A stretch of DNA of 64,000 bases from assembly GCF_011682175.1 (NCBI RefSeq), contig NZ_WHJG01000024.1:1-64000 (forward strand). The letters run 5' to 3'. The stretch comes from Massilia frigida (GTDB lineage Bacteria; Pseudomonadota; Gammaproteobacteria; Burkholderiales; Burkholderiaceae_D). This document shows, piece by piece, positions 45,701-53,208 of the stretch (its first letter is position 1; each line of letters opens with the position of its first letter). The notes beneath the pieces were generated by a model. The model made no database searches. It saw only the letters and a list, made by a program, of their open reading frames with translations, and was not told the origin of the DNA. The translations under genes and the position numbers were made by a program.

Positions 45701-45787
45701 CGCCTGGGCGCGAAGGTGCGCTGGACGTCGGCGCCGGGGCAGGGCAGCGAGATGCGCCTGCGGCTGCCCGGCACGCTCCTGATGTAA
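42776..45787 (+). CDS. Beta-propeller sensor histidine kinase (two-component, HisKA_3)
   Basis: 1003 aa from ATG at 42776 (GGAG 5 nt before). Signal/anchor LALLLALAAVLPATAA. The periplasmic sensor is made of Reg_prop-type propeller repeats (W(L/I)G-x(4-6)-G-(L/V)-x-R-F, about residues 60-650) then a Y_Y_Y domain (LDYTALSLSMPERVAFRFRL). A transmembrane helix near residue 765 (AACVLLALALLWALY) leads to a HisKA_3 phosphoacceptor ERERIARELHDTLLQGVQAL and an ATPase domain (NEAILNAFQHA, DNGCGLP, GLPGISERA). It likely signals to the divergent NarL-type regulator. The ligand is unknown. Confidence 0.93.
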   Translation: MKAFPRWQRALALLLALAAVLPATAAVAAARPSEPLPHVKPGPAPAPAITLHHTSWSARDGAPTIIFAMAQSPDGWLWLGASTGLFRFDGVRFERYVPRSGSLASPGISSLLALPSGEVWIGYRSGGVGLLKNGVLRHYGSAEGMPPASPHAIRRDAQGRIWVGSKAGLFRLNGARWDKMPGFEQLANQPHAMMTDSHGRFWVGNVDTAFVLEPGASAFRRLPNLLDLSGNLIESPDGTIWSNGGRNDSLDIVDRRPLGTARFRRVGGEYSSHMLYDAEGERWLLRREGVERSFSVDGRTLTERLTPQQGLSGYIVFTALEDREGNIWVASNSGLDRFRRTKLDAAALPLYYGGEARALVAADQGAVWTDGFYVPGARSVPVPAAEMPSNGIAELTCLYRDNDGIIWAGGHRGVSYLDGSTFSKLAGPPDTEGRPVHAVAKEADGTMWISFNGGGVYERRDGAWRKVVPYADYASRGAMSVTAMADGQLWLGYIGNRIALREQGKFRLLGAAEGLQVGVVFQVYRHAGQTWIGGDSGAAYFDGKRFHPLLGVNDEKFMGVSGIVASASGQLWLNGSEGISVIEAAELKRAVAEPGYRVRFVRYNQEDGLTGTAPQMVPVPSAVAASDGRLWFTTANSVVSVDPARLRRNQLAPHVEMRSVTVEGHDYAARDGLRLPPGTQRLQLDYTALSLSMPERVAFRFRLEGQDAGWTDAGTRRSAFFTGMGPGQYRFQVQASNEDGVWSGTGAIFQFSIAPTMTQTVWFRAACVLLALALLWALYRWRMRQLAARIQGRLQVQVDERERIARELHDTLLQGVQALILRFHMAATRVEAQEPVRQLMDSALDQAELMLQEGRDQVQDLRAHDHFQAGMASMLEREGQRMAGERGVRFALREEGRVRALPPLVAHEVYRIANEAILNAFQHAKASKIEVELLYERKELTVVVRDNGCGLPADVLRDGGLPGHWGLPGISERAERLGAKVRWTSAPGQGSEMRLRLPGTLLM

Positions 45788-45792
45788 GGCGC

Positions 45793-45970
45793 TTAGTCGC
45801 CCTGGCGCGCCTGCGCCGCCAGGTGTTCGCCGATGAACCAGCTGTGCAGTTCATTGCTGCGCACCACCTGGCTGACGATCAGGTCGCTGCTGCCGTCGTC
45901 GCCCGCGTCGGCGCTGGCGCGGGCCAGCGGGCGCGCTTCGATCAGGATGGTTTCATGCGCGTCGAGCAGG
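45793..45970 (-). pseudogene. Dps C-terminal remnant
   Basis: The minus-strand frame reads LLDAHETILIEARPLARASA, then DAGDDGSSDLIVSQVVRSNE, then a terminal helix and stop at 45793. This matches the last about 55 residues of Dps/ferritin-like DNA-protection proteins. No start, N-terminal half or ferroxidase residues are present: the part upstream is a cytochrome c gene in another frame. It is a truncated remnant. Confidence 0.65.
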
Positions 45971-46225
45971 CGCGCATCTGCGCATGGGGCCGCTCGCCGC
46001 TGCGGATTTATTCAATTGCAGTTCGATGTAGGCCGCTGACTGGCCCGCCAGGTTGGGATAGAGCGCGGCCGATGCCGTGTTGCCGCTGGCGCCGTGGCAG
46101 GCGGCGCAGCGTTGCAGCAGGGCTGGCGATGGCGCGCCGGCTGCGGCGACGCTGGCCAGCATCAGTCCCAGCGCGGCGGCGAGGGCGCGGGCAGCCGGCC
46201 GGCGACGGGGAAGGGAGGTCTGCAT
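45953..46225 (-). pseudogene. Cytochrome c (c4-like) N-terminal stub
   Basis: A 90-aa frame: signal peptide ending SVAAAG, heme site CAACH in LLQRCAACHGASGN, then YPNLAGQSAAYIELQLNK, a perfect c4/c553-type start. After this the frame runs into unrelated residues and stops at the junction with the Dps tail. A normal c4-type protein would continue another 30-120 residues including an axial Met, which is absent. It could still make a small heme-binding peptide, but more likely it is debris. Confidence 0.65.
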
Positions 46226-46345
46226 GATGGTTCCTTTTCGCCCGCGCGAGGCGCCATGGGTAGCGCCCGAGTATATGGCCGGCGCTGGAAGCGGTTCTTA
46301 TACTTTGGTATAGTGCATTTCATTCCACCCGCACGGAAACATTGA

Positions 46346-46924
46346 ATGCATATCGAAAAATTTGGGATGGGTGTATTTTATCTCCATGACTTTCTCAGCC
46401 CGCAAGAATGCGCGCGGCATATCGCCGAGAGCGAAGCGATCGGCTACACGGCGGCCGGCCTGACCACCAGCGAGGGTGACCGGATCAACCGCGATTACCG
46501 CACCAACGACCGCATCATCTATGACAATGCGGCGCTGGCCGACCAGCTGTACCAGCGCGCCGCACCGGAGTTGCCGCCGGCGCAGCGCGACTGGACACTG
46601 AGCGGTTTCAACGGGCGCTTCCGCTTCTACCGCTATCAGGGCGAGCAGTTTTTCAGCGCGCACAAGGATGGCAGTTTTGCCCGCAGCCCGTCGGAGGAAA
46701 GCTTTCTCACTTTTCTGATCTACCTGAATGACGATTTCACCGGCGGCCATACCGATTTTGCGTGGGAAAGCATCAAGCCCAAGGCCGGTTCCGCGCTGGT
46801 GTTTCCTCATCGCCAGATGCATCAGGGGTCGGCGGTGCAAGGCGGTACCAAGTATGTCTTGCGTACCGACGTCATGTATCACGCCCCGGCCGGCTACCTG
46901 CCGGAGCAGGATCAAGCCTGCTAA
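46346..46924 (+). CDS. 2-oxoglutarate/Fe(II)-dependent oxygenase
   Basis: 192 aa. Double-stranded beta-helix dioxygenase with iron ligands His106 and Asp108 (SAHKDGSF), distal His159 (RQMHQGSAV) and Arg173 (VLRTD) for 2-oxoglutarate. Prolyl-4-hydroxylase-like N-terminus (FLSPQECARHI). Substrate unknown. The start is AT-rich, with no strong ribosome-binding site. Confidence 0.85.
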   Translation: MHIEKFGMGVFYLHDFLSPQECARHIAESEAIGYTAAGLTTSEGDRINRDYRTNDRIIYDNAALADQLYQRAAPELPPAQRDWTLSGFNGRFRFYRYQGEQFFSAHKDGSFARSPSEESFLTFLIYLNDDFTGGHTDFAWESIKPKAGSALVFPHRQMHQGSAVQGGTKYVLRTDVMYHAPAGYLPEQDQAC

Positions 46925-46958
46925 GCTGCGGCTCCCTTTCACACCATATGAAATAACG

Positions 46959-47210
46959 ATGTCCATCAAACTGAACCAGGAAACCGAGGAGCGCCTGCTA
47001 TCCTCCCTGCAACGCTATTGCATGAAGAATTTGGATGAGGAGGTGGGCGTGCTCAAGGCGCGCCTGCTGCTCGATTTCTGCCTGCGCGAAATCGGCCCGT
47101 CGATCTACAACCAGGCGGTCCAGGATGCGCAGGCGGTGATGCAGGAGAAAATCGCCGAGGTCGATACCAACTGCTACGAGACCGAATTTGCCTACTGGCA
47201 GAAAAAATAG
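46959..47210 (+). CDS. DUF2164 family protein
   Basis: 83 aa (MSIKLNQETEERLLSSLQRY). The sequence LDEEVGVLKARLLLDFCLREIGPSIYNQAVQDAQ is typical of DUF2164. Helical cytoplasmic protein of unknown function. It lies 34 nt after the oxygenase gene. Confidence 0.85.
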   Translation: MSIKLNQETEERLLSSLQRYCMKNLDEEVGVLKARLLLDFCLREIGPSIYNQAVQDAQAVMQEKIAEVDTNCYETEFAYWQKK

Positions 47211-47228
47211 CGGCTCGCCGCTACCCGC

Positions 47229-47590
47229 TCAGGCCCGGCGGTCGAAGATTGTTTGCATTGTTGCCGTCAAGGCTAGCATATCGTGGGCCTTGTTGAGCAC
47301 CAGAGCGCCCGGCGCCACGCCGGGATGGATCTGCCCGGTGGCGAACACCACCGCCAGGCCCGGCACGATGTCGCGCGCATTTGCGCTAATACATTCCGCG
47401 GCAAGCCTGGCAGGCCGCGGCCGGCGATCATGACGTCGAAGCGCGTGAGGTCGAAGCCCGTTAGCGCCATCGCTGCCGAGCACCTCGGGTTGGCCGATCA
47501 GGTCGAGATACGTCTTGATGGCCGGCGGCCAGCCGTCGATCGGTCCTGCGGCGTGGCGGCCCAGCCGGGCGCGCCTGTAGCCGTTCCCGG
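47229..47590 (-). pseudogene. Collapsed hybrid sensor kinase (PAS start joined to receiver end)
   Basis: The minus strand encodes GPIDGWPPAIKTYLDLI, the conserved first residues of many PAS-type hybrid kinases. Almost immediately after come fragments of a receiver domain in two frames: TRFDVMIAGRGLPGL in one and ARDIVPGLAVVFATG followed by ALVLNKAHDM in another. The histidine kinase core is missing. This requires an internal deletion and at least one frameshift. No intact start is seen. Confidence 0.6.
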
Positions 47591-47710
47591 AACCGAAAAT
47601 ATTACCTTTTGCAATGATTCTTGACCACGAACACGGTCGTGTTTGTGGTACGGAACATGGCGGCGGCGCGAACGCGCCCCGGCACGGTGGAATGGCCTTG
47701 CGCGCCGCTG

Positions 47711-48127
47711 TCAGGGCATGCGGTCGATCAGGTCCTTGATCGTGCCCGGGTTGACCGGCTTGACGAAATAATGGTCGAAGCCGGCGCCCAGCGAACGCTG
47801 CTTGTCGTAGGCCTGGCCGTAACCGGTCAGGGCGATCAGCACCGCGCCCGAGGTATCCGGCAGGCGCCGCAGGTTTTCCGCCAGTACATTGCCGTTCATG
47901 CCGGGCAGACCGATGTCGAGCACGCATACCTGGGGGCGCAGCTCGCGCGCCAGTTTCAGGGCCGCGTACGGATCGGTGGCGATGGTCACCGCGTAGCCGG
48001 ACAGTTGAAGATAGGTGCCGAGCGTATCGGCGGCGTCGGCGTTGTCGTCGACGATCAGTATGCGTGGGCGTTCGGTTGCCGACGGGGTCGGACTTGTGGC
48101 AATGGTTTGTGGCTGCACTGTGTACAC
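47711..48127 (-). CDS. Single-domain response regulator (CheY-like)
   Basis: 138 aa receiver: RILIVDDNADAADTLG, phosphoacceptor Asp in VCVLDIGLPGMNG, switch Thr in ALTGYGQ and Lys in FVKPV. No output domain. Located just upstream of the collapsed kinase on the same strand, so it may have lost its partner. Confidence 0.9.
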   Translation of the reverse strand: MYTVQPQTIATSPTPSATERPRILIVDDNADAADTLGTYLQLSGYAVTIATDPYAALKLARELRPQVCVLDIGLPGMNGNVLAENLRRLPDTSGAVLIALTGYGQAYDKQRSLGAGFDHYFVKPVNPGTIKDLIDRMP

Positions 48128-48429
48128 CTTTTGGTCTTCGGTTCGGTCACGAATCGGTCAGGCAGGGCGTGCTGGTCGCGACGCCATGCGCAGTTCCGTT
48201 AGTTGATGTGTCATTGGCGAACTCGCGGCGCGGGGGCTTGGCTTGCAAGCTCAGCCGGCGAGGAACCTCAACAATGTTCATATGTTACGCTTTTTTACAA
48301 AATTGTTGCGTTCGCTTGCGCAGCGCCGTCGCGCGCGCCGCCAGCCACACTTGCGGGCGTAGCGCGGTAAAATGGCGGGCGCGCGGAACTCCCTTGCGCC
48401 ACTGCTTCCACTGCCGGAAAACCACGCCG
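48128..48429. other. Intergenic region without a recognisable gene
   Basis: A 302-bp divergent gap between the response regulator and the diguanylate cyclase. A short AT-rich patch lies near 48268-48305. No repeat, RNA gene or clear promoter can be supported. Confidence 0.5.
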
Positions 48430-50094
48430 ATGCGCCTGACCCTCAACCCAGCCACGCTGAAATTCCGACTGACGGTGGTGGTCATCGGCCTGGTGCTGCT
48501 TGCCACCAGCGTGCTGACCTTCGTTTCCCTGTATCTTGCCGAGCGCCAGATGCGCGACGTGATCGGTTCCCAGCAAGTGGCGCTGCTCTCGAGCGCGGCC
48601 GCGTACATCGACGCCGACCTCGAATCGCGCCAATCCCTGCTCAAGACCCTGCGCGAGGAGCTCGGGCGCAGCGGCGGGCGGCCGCCGGGCGGGCTGCAAG
48701 CCTTCCTGGAAGCGCACACGACCCTGCGCGACGAGTTTTTCAACGTGCTGGTGCTCGACCATACCGGCACCATGCGGGCCAATATGAACGACCGGCGCAC
48801 CAACGACACCATCAACTTTGGCAAGCGCGCCTACTTCACCGAGACCGTGGCGGCGCGCGAAGGCGTCATCTCCAAGCCCTTCAAGAGCGTCCTGTCGGGC
48901 AAGCCGGTGATCCTGATCACCGAACCGCTGTATGACGACGAGGGCAAGCTGATCTTCATCCTGGGCGGCGGCATCGACCTCCAGCGGCCGCGTTTTTTCG
49001 GCCAGCTCGAAGCGCTCGGATCGGGCGCGACCGGCTATCTGTTCATGCTCACCAGCGACGGCACCATCATCCACCATCCCAAGAAAGAGCGCATCTTGCA
49101 GCGCGTGCAAGAAGAAGCCGGCGGCGCCGTGGCCTCGACCATGGCGGCGCTGGGCGGCTTCGAGGGCTGGGTCGAAGGGCCGACCAAGCGCGGCGTGCGC
49201 GCCCTGATCACCTACAAGCGCTTGCGCAAGACCGACTGGATCCTGGGCGCCGTGTACCCGGTCGAGGAAGCGTTCACGCCCCTGATCCGCATGCGCCCGA
49301 CCGCGCTGCTGGCCTCGGTGGCAGTGGCGGCGCTGGCCGGACTGGCCGGCTGGCTGGCCATCTTGCGCCTGCTGCGTCCCTTGGGCGGACTGCGCCGCCA
49401 CGTGGCCGGCATTGTCGACGGCAGCGCCGATATCGAGGTGTTCAATGTACGCCGGCCCGACGAGTTCGGCGAACTCAGCCGAGCGTTCTACACGCTTTCG
49501 CAGCAACGCCGCCAGGCCGAGCTGAACCTGGAAGCCCAGGCCCGCACCGATATTCTCACCGGCATTGACAATCGCCGCATGTTCGAGGAAACCTTTGCTG
49601 CCGCCCTGGGACGGGCGGCGCGCAGCAACACCGCCATCGCGCTGGCCTACCTCGACATCGACCATTTCAAGGCGATCAACGATACCTACGGGCACAAGGC
49701 GGGGGATGAAGTCCTGGTCGAATTCGCCCGCCGCCTGCGCACGGCGGTGCGCTCGACCGACAGCGTGGCGCGCCTGGCCGGCGACGAATTCGTGGCCATC
49801 TTCGAGGGCTTGCGCGACGATATCGAACCGACAATCCTGGCTGAAAAGATCCTCGACATGGCGCGCACCCCCTTCCTGGCGGCCGGCGCCAGCTTGCAGG
49901 TGAGCACCAGCGTCGGCATCGCCATCGGGCGCGGCGGTGCGGCTGGTGCCGACGAGTATCTCGCGCTGGCGGACGAGGCGCTGTACGCGGCCAAGCAGGC
50001 CGGCCGCAACCGCTACGTCATGTGCCGTCTCGGCGCGGCGCCGAAAGGCGCGCCGCAGGCGACATCGCCGCTGCCGGCCACGGATAATGCTTGA
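48430..50094 (+). CDS. Membrane diguanylate cyclase with dCACHE-like sensor
   Basis: 554 aa from ATG at 48430. N-terminal transmembrane helix (VVVIGLVLLATSVLTF), periplasmic dCACHE-like domain (DHTGTMRANMNDRR, KRAYFTETVAAREGVIS), second helix (LLASVAVAALAGLAGWLAIL), HAMP-like linker and GGDEF domain. The active loop reads AGDEF (RLAGDEFVAIF), with DIDHFKAINDTYGHKAGDE for substrate and metal. An Ala in the first GGDEF position is tolerated in some active enzymes. Confidence 0.9.
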   Translation: MRLTLNPATLKFRLTVVVIGLVLLATSVLTFVSLYLAERQMRDVIGSQQVALLSSAAAYIDADLESRQSLLKTLREELGRSGGRPPGGLQAFLEAHTTLRDEFFNVLVLDHTGTMRANMNDRRTNDTINFGKRAYFTETVAAREGVISKPFKSVLSGKPVILITEPLYDDEGKLIFILGGGIDLQRPRFFGQLEALGSGATGYLFMLTSDGTIIHHPKKERILQRVQEEAGGAVASTMAALGGFEGWVEGPTKRGVRALITYKRLRKTDWILGAVYPVEEAFTPLIRMRPTALLASVAVAALAGLAGWLAILRLLRPLGGLRRHVAGIVDGSADIEVFNVRRPDEFGELSRAFYTLSQQRRQAELNLEAQARTDILTGIDNRRMFEETFAAALGRAARSNTAIALAYLDIDHFKAINDTYGHKAGDEVLVEFARRLRTAVRSTDSVARLAGDEFVAIFEGLRDDIEPTILAEKILDMARTPFLAAGASLQVSTSVGIAIGRGGAAGADEYLALADEALYAAKQAGRNRYVMCRLGAAPKGAPQATSPLPATDNA

Positions 50095-50152
50095 TTGCAG
50101 GTAACTCCGGCGTTAAGCTCTGGCTATCGGACCACCTCTTCAAGGAATTTAC

Positions 50153-50779
50153 ATGAGCACAGAATGCGACGGTTGCCCGGCATGCGCGCCCTTGCGCGCC
50201 AGGCTGGCTGAAAAAGAACAGGCAATCCTGGACCTGACCGAGTCGCTCACGCGCCACGACATCCTGACCGGCGCGCTGAACCGGCGCGCGCTGACCGAGC
50301 TGGTGGCCGAAGAATTGCAGCGCTCCTCGCGCACCGGCCAGCCGTTTTGTTTCGCCATGATCGGCATCGATCACATGAAGGAAGTCAACCACAAGTTCGG
50401 GCACGACATCGGCGACGCCGTGTTGCAGGGCATCACGCGCTCGGCCACCGAGTTGCTGCGTACGCTGGACCGCTTCGGCCGCATCGAAAGCGATCAGTTC
50501 GGCGTGATCTTGCCGGCCACCTGGCTGCACCAGGGCGTGCTGGCGATGAACCGCCTCACCGCCAAGGTGGCCGCTTTCGGCTGGGATACGCTCACGCCCG
50601 GCACCACGGTGACCTTTTCAGCCGGCCTGACCACCAATGCGCCGGCCGAAACGGCCGAGATGATGATCCAGCGCGCCGAAAAAGCCATGGCCGAAGCCAA
50701 GCAGGAAGGGCGTAACCGGACCGTGCAAATCGAGCAGGAATTGCCCGCCGGGTTGTTTGCCGCGATGGACGATATGTAA
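50153..50779 (+). CDS. Degenerate GGDEF-domain protein
   Basis: 208 aa, soluble, with an N-terminal Cys-rich CDGCPAC motif and a short helix. GGDEF-fold signatures DILTGALNRRAL and GIDHMKEVNHKFGHDIGD are kept, but the catalytic loop is ESDQF (RIESDQFGVIL), so synthesis of c-di-GMP is unlikely. It may be a c-di-GMP/GTP sensor. The CxxC start could bind metal or sense redox. Its stop abuts the convergent TlpA-like gene. Confidence 0.85.
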   Translation: MSTECDGCPACAPLRARLAEKEQAILDLTESLTRHDILTGALNRRALTELVAEELQRSSRTGQPFCFAMIGIDHMKEVNHKFGHDIGDAVLQGITRSATELLRTLDRFGRIESDQFGVILPATWLHQGVLAMNRLTAKVAAFGWDTLTPGTTVTFSAGLTTNAPAETAEMMIQRAEKAMAEAKQEGRNRTVQIEQELPAGLFAAMDDM

Positions 50780-51592
50780 TTACTCCGGCTTGCGCAGGCG
50801 CGCCAGCTTGCTCTCCAGCGAGGCGGACGACACGGCGCCGAGGTGTGAATCGGCAAGCCGGCCGCTGGCATCAAAAAACAGGGTGGTCGGCAGCGCGCTT
50901 GACCCCACCTCGCGTCCCATGCCCGAACTGGCATCGAGCACCACATTGACCAGCGTCGGTGCGCTGCCGTTTACGTACGCCCGCACGGTGTGCGCATCTT
51001 CGCCCTGGTTGACGAACACAAACACCACATTGCGCTCACGCTGCTGCGCGGCGGCCAGCAGTGGCATTTCGGCCCGGCAAGGCGGGCACCAGCTGGCCCA
51101 CAGGTTGACCACCACCGGCCGCCCTTGCGCCAACGCCGCCAGCGTGACCGGCACGCCGGTGGGCGTGACCAGCGTCATCGCCGGCAAGCTCTTGCGTTCG
51201 CTTAGCTTGAGCAGCAGCGGCGCCCCCGACGTGAACCAGGCCAGCGCCCCCGCCAGCATGCCGGCCGCCAGCGGATTGCGCAGGCGCGGGTTGCGCAGCA
51301 TGCGCCAGCTGCCGTAGGCCAGGCCGGCCAGCAGCACCGCCCACGGCGTGAAGCCGCCATCGCGGATATCGATGATCGACAGCGGCGCCGCGCGGTACTG
51401 CGTGAACCAGGTGGCCACGAACACGATCCGTCCCGCCACCAGCCCGGCCAGCAGCATGTCGAGCAGCACTTTTCCGGTCCTGACCTTCTGATGGCGCCCA
51501 ACCCAGTTGCCAAGACCGCATGCTATAAGTAGCGATATCAGCAGCAGCAGGTGGGCGCTCTGGAAGCTGAATGGCCCCAGGCTGGCCGTCAT
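50780..51592 (-). CDS. TlpA-like membrane thioredoxin with extra membrane helices
   Basis: 270 aa from ATG at 51592 (MTASLGPFSFQ); the longer frame adds a poor N-terminus. Three to four hydrophobic helices come first (LLLLISLLIACGLGNWVG, VLLDMLLAGLVAGRIVFVA), recalling Lgt-like topology. A periplasmic thioredoxin domain with WCPPC follows (LWASWCPPCRAEMP). Probably a disulfide reductase. Confidence 0.85.
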   Translation of the reverse strand: MTASLGPFSFQSAHLLLLISLLIACGLGNWVGRHQKVRTGKVLLDMLLAGLVAGRIVFVATWFTQYRAAPLSIIDIRDGGFTPWAVLLAGLAYGSWRMLRNPRLRNPLAAGMLAGALAWFTSGAPLLLKLSERKSLPAMTLVTPTGVPVTLAALAQGRPVVVNLWASWCPPCRAEMPLLAAAQQRERNVVFVFVNQGEDAHTVRAYVNGSAPTLVNVVLDASSGMGREVGSSALPTTLFFDASGRLADSHLGAVSSASLESKLARLRKPE

Positions 51593-51672
51593 GCTGGTGT
51601 ATTTTTCATAGAGCGGGTCCGGATAGTTGAATGTCGGTATTATCGGGCACGGACAACAGTCCTGGAGGAAGC

Positions 51673-53208
51673 ATGAAAACACGACCCATCCAGGCGCTGC
51701 GCGCGCTGGCGGCCCTGTTGCTGCTGGCGGCCACCCTGTCCGGCTGCGCCGGCCTGCCCGCGCTCGACAGCCGCGCGGCCAGCCAGTATATCGCCGCCAC
51801 TGGCGACACGCGCCTGGGCGCGGCCATGGCGCCGCTGGGCGCCATGCATCCGGGCATGTCGGGCCTGCACTCGCTGGCCAACGGGCACGACGCCTTCGCC
51901 GCGCGCGCCATGCTGGCCGGCGCCGCCGAGCGCACCCTCGACGTCCAATACTATATCTGGCGCAACGATACCACTGGCATCCTGATGCTCAACGCGCTGC
52001 GCGCGGCGGCAGCGCGCGGCGTGCGCGTGCGCCTGCTGCTCGATGATAACAACACCAAGGGCCTCGACCCGATGCTGGCCGCGCTCGACGCCGATCCGCA
52101 TATCGAGGTGCGCCTGTTCAATCCCTTCGCCATGCGCGAACACCGCGCGCTCGGCTTGCTGGGCGCGTTTTCGCGCCTGAACCGGCGCATGCACAACAAG
52201 TCCTTCACCGCCGACAACGCGGCGACCATCATCGGCGGGCGCAATATCGGCGATGAATACTTCGGGGTGGAGGGCGGCATGCTGTTCGTCGACCTGGACG
52301 TGCTGGCGGTCGGCCCGGTGGTCGACGCCGTCTCGCGCGACTTCGACCGTTACTGGAACAGCCGTTCGGCCTATCCGGTCAGCCTGCTGGTGGGGCCGGC
52401 GGCGGGTGGCGCGCAGCGGCTGGCGGCGCAAGGGGACGAGGCGCGCGATTACCTGGCGGCGGTGCGCGCATCGCCGTTCGCGGCGCAGCTGGCCGGGCGC
52501 AGCCTGCCGTTCGAGTGGGCCCGCACCACGCTGGTGAGCGACCATCCGGACAAGGTGCTGGGCACGGAAGCGCCGGAAACCCGGGTGGCTTACCAGTTGC
52601 GCCGCCTGCTGGGCGAACCGGCCAGCACGGTGGAACTGGTATCGGCGTATTTCGTGCCTGGCAAAACCTGGGCTGCCAATTTCGTGGCGATGGCCGCGCG
52701 CGGGGTGGAGGTGCGCATCCTGACCAATTCGCTCGAAGCGACCGACGTGGCGGCCGTCCACGCGGGCTACGCCAAATGGCGCAAGCCTTTGCTGGAAGCG
52801 GGTGTGACGCTGTATGAGCTGCACCGTGGCGTCGACGGCGGGCCCGATGCGGCGAAAAAGGGCAAGCTTGGCAGCTCCCGATCGAGCCTGCACGCGAAGA
52901 CGTTTTCGGTGGACGGCAAGCGCGTGTTTATCGGCTCGTTCAATTTCGATCCGCGCTCGGCCGACCTGAATACCGAAATGGGCTTCGTCATCGAAAGCCC
53001 GGCGATGGCTGCGCGCATGGCGCGCGTGCTGCGCGAACAGGTGCCGGCGCGCGCCTACCGGGTGCGCCTGGCGCCTGGCGGTGCGTTGTACTGGACCGAG
53101 CGCGTGGGGGATAAGGAAATCCGCCACGACACCGAGCCCGGTACCGGCTTCTGGCAGCGCGCGGCGGTCGGCATCCTGTCGACGCTGCCGATCGACTGGC
53201 TGCTGTAA
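51673..53208 (+). CDS. Phospholipase D/cardiolipin synthase-family lipoprotein
   Basis: 511 aa from ATG at 51673 (GGAGGAAGC upstream). Lipoprotein signal ATLSGCAGLP. Two HKD motifs: HNKSFTADNAATIIGGRNIG and HAKTFSVDGKRVFIGSFNFD. Similar to ClsC-like or secreted PLD proteins; the periplasmic lipid anchor argues for envelope phospholipid turnover. Confidence 0.88.
   Translation: MKTRPIQALRALAALLLLAATLSGCAGLPALDSRAASQYIAATGDTRLGAAMAPLGAMHPGMSGLHSLANGHDAFAARAMLAGAAERTLDVQYYIWRNDTTGILMLNALRAAAARGVRVRLLLDDNNTKGLDPMLAALDADPHIEVRLFNPFAMREHRALGLLGAFSRLNRRMHNKSFTADNAATIIGGRNIGDEYFGVEGGMLFVDLDVLAVGPVVDAVSRDFDRYWNSRSAYPVSLLVGPAAGGAQRLAAQGDEARDYLAAVRASPFAAQLAGRSLPFEWARTTLVSDHPDKVLGTEAPETRVAYQLRRLLGEPASTVELVSAYFVPGKTWAANFVAMAARGVEVRILTNSLEATDVAAVHAGYAKWRKPLLEAGVTLYELHRGVDGGPDAAKKGKLGSSRSSLHAKTFSVDGKRVFIGSFNFDPRSADLNTEMGFVIESPAMAARMARVLREQVPARAYRVRLAPGGALYWTERVGDKEIRHDTEPGTGFWQRAAVGILSTLPIDWLL

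Noticed and set aside
48064-48429. N-terminal extension of the diguanylate cyclase
   Set aside because: The extra 122 residues read through intergenic sequence; ATG at 48430 leads straight into the membrane helix.
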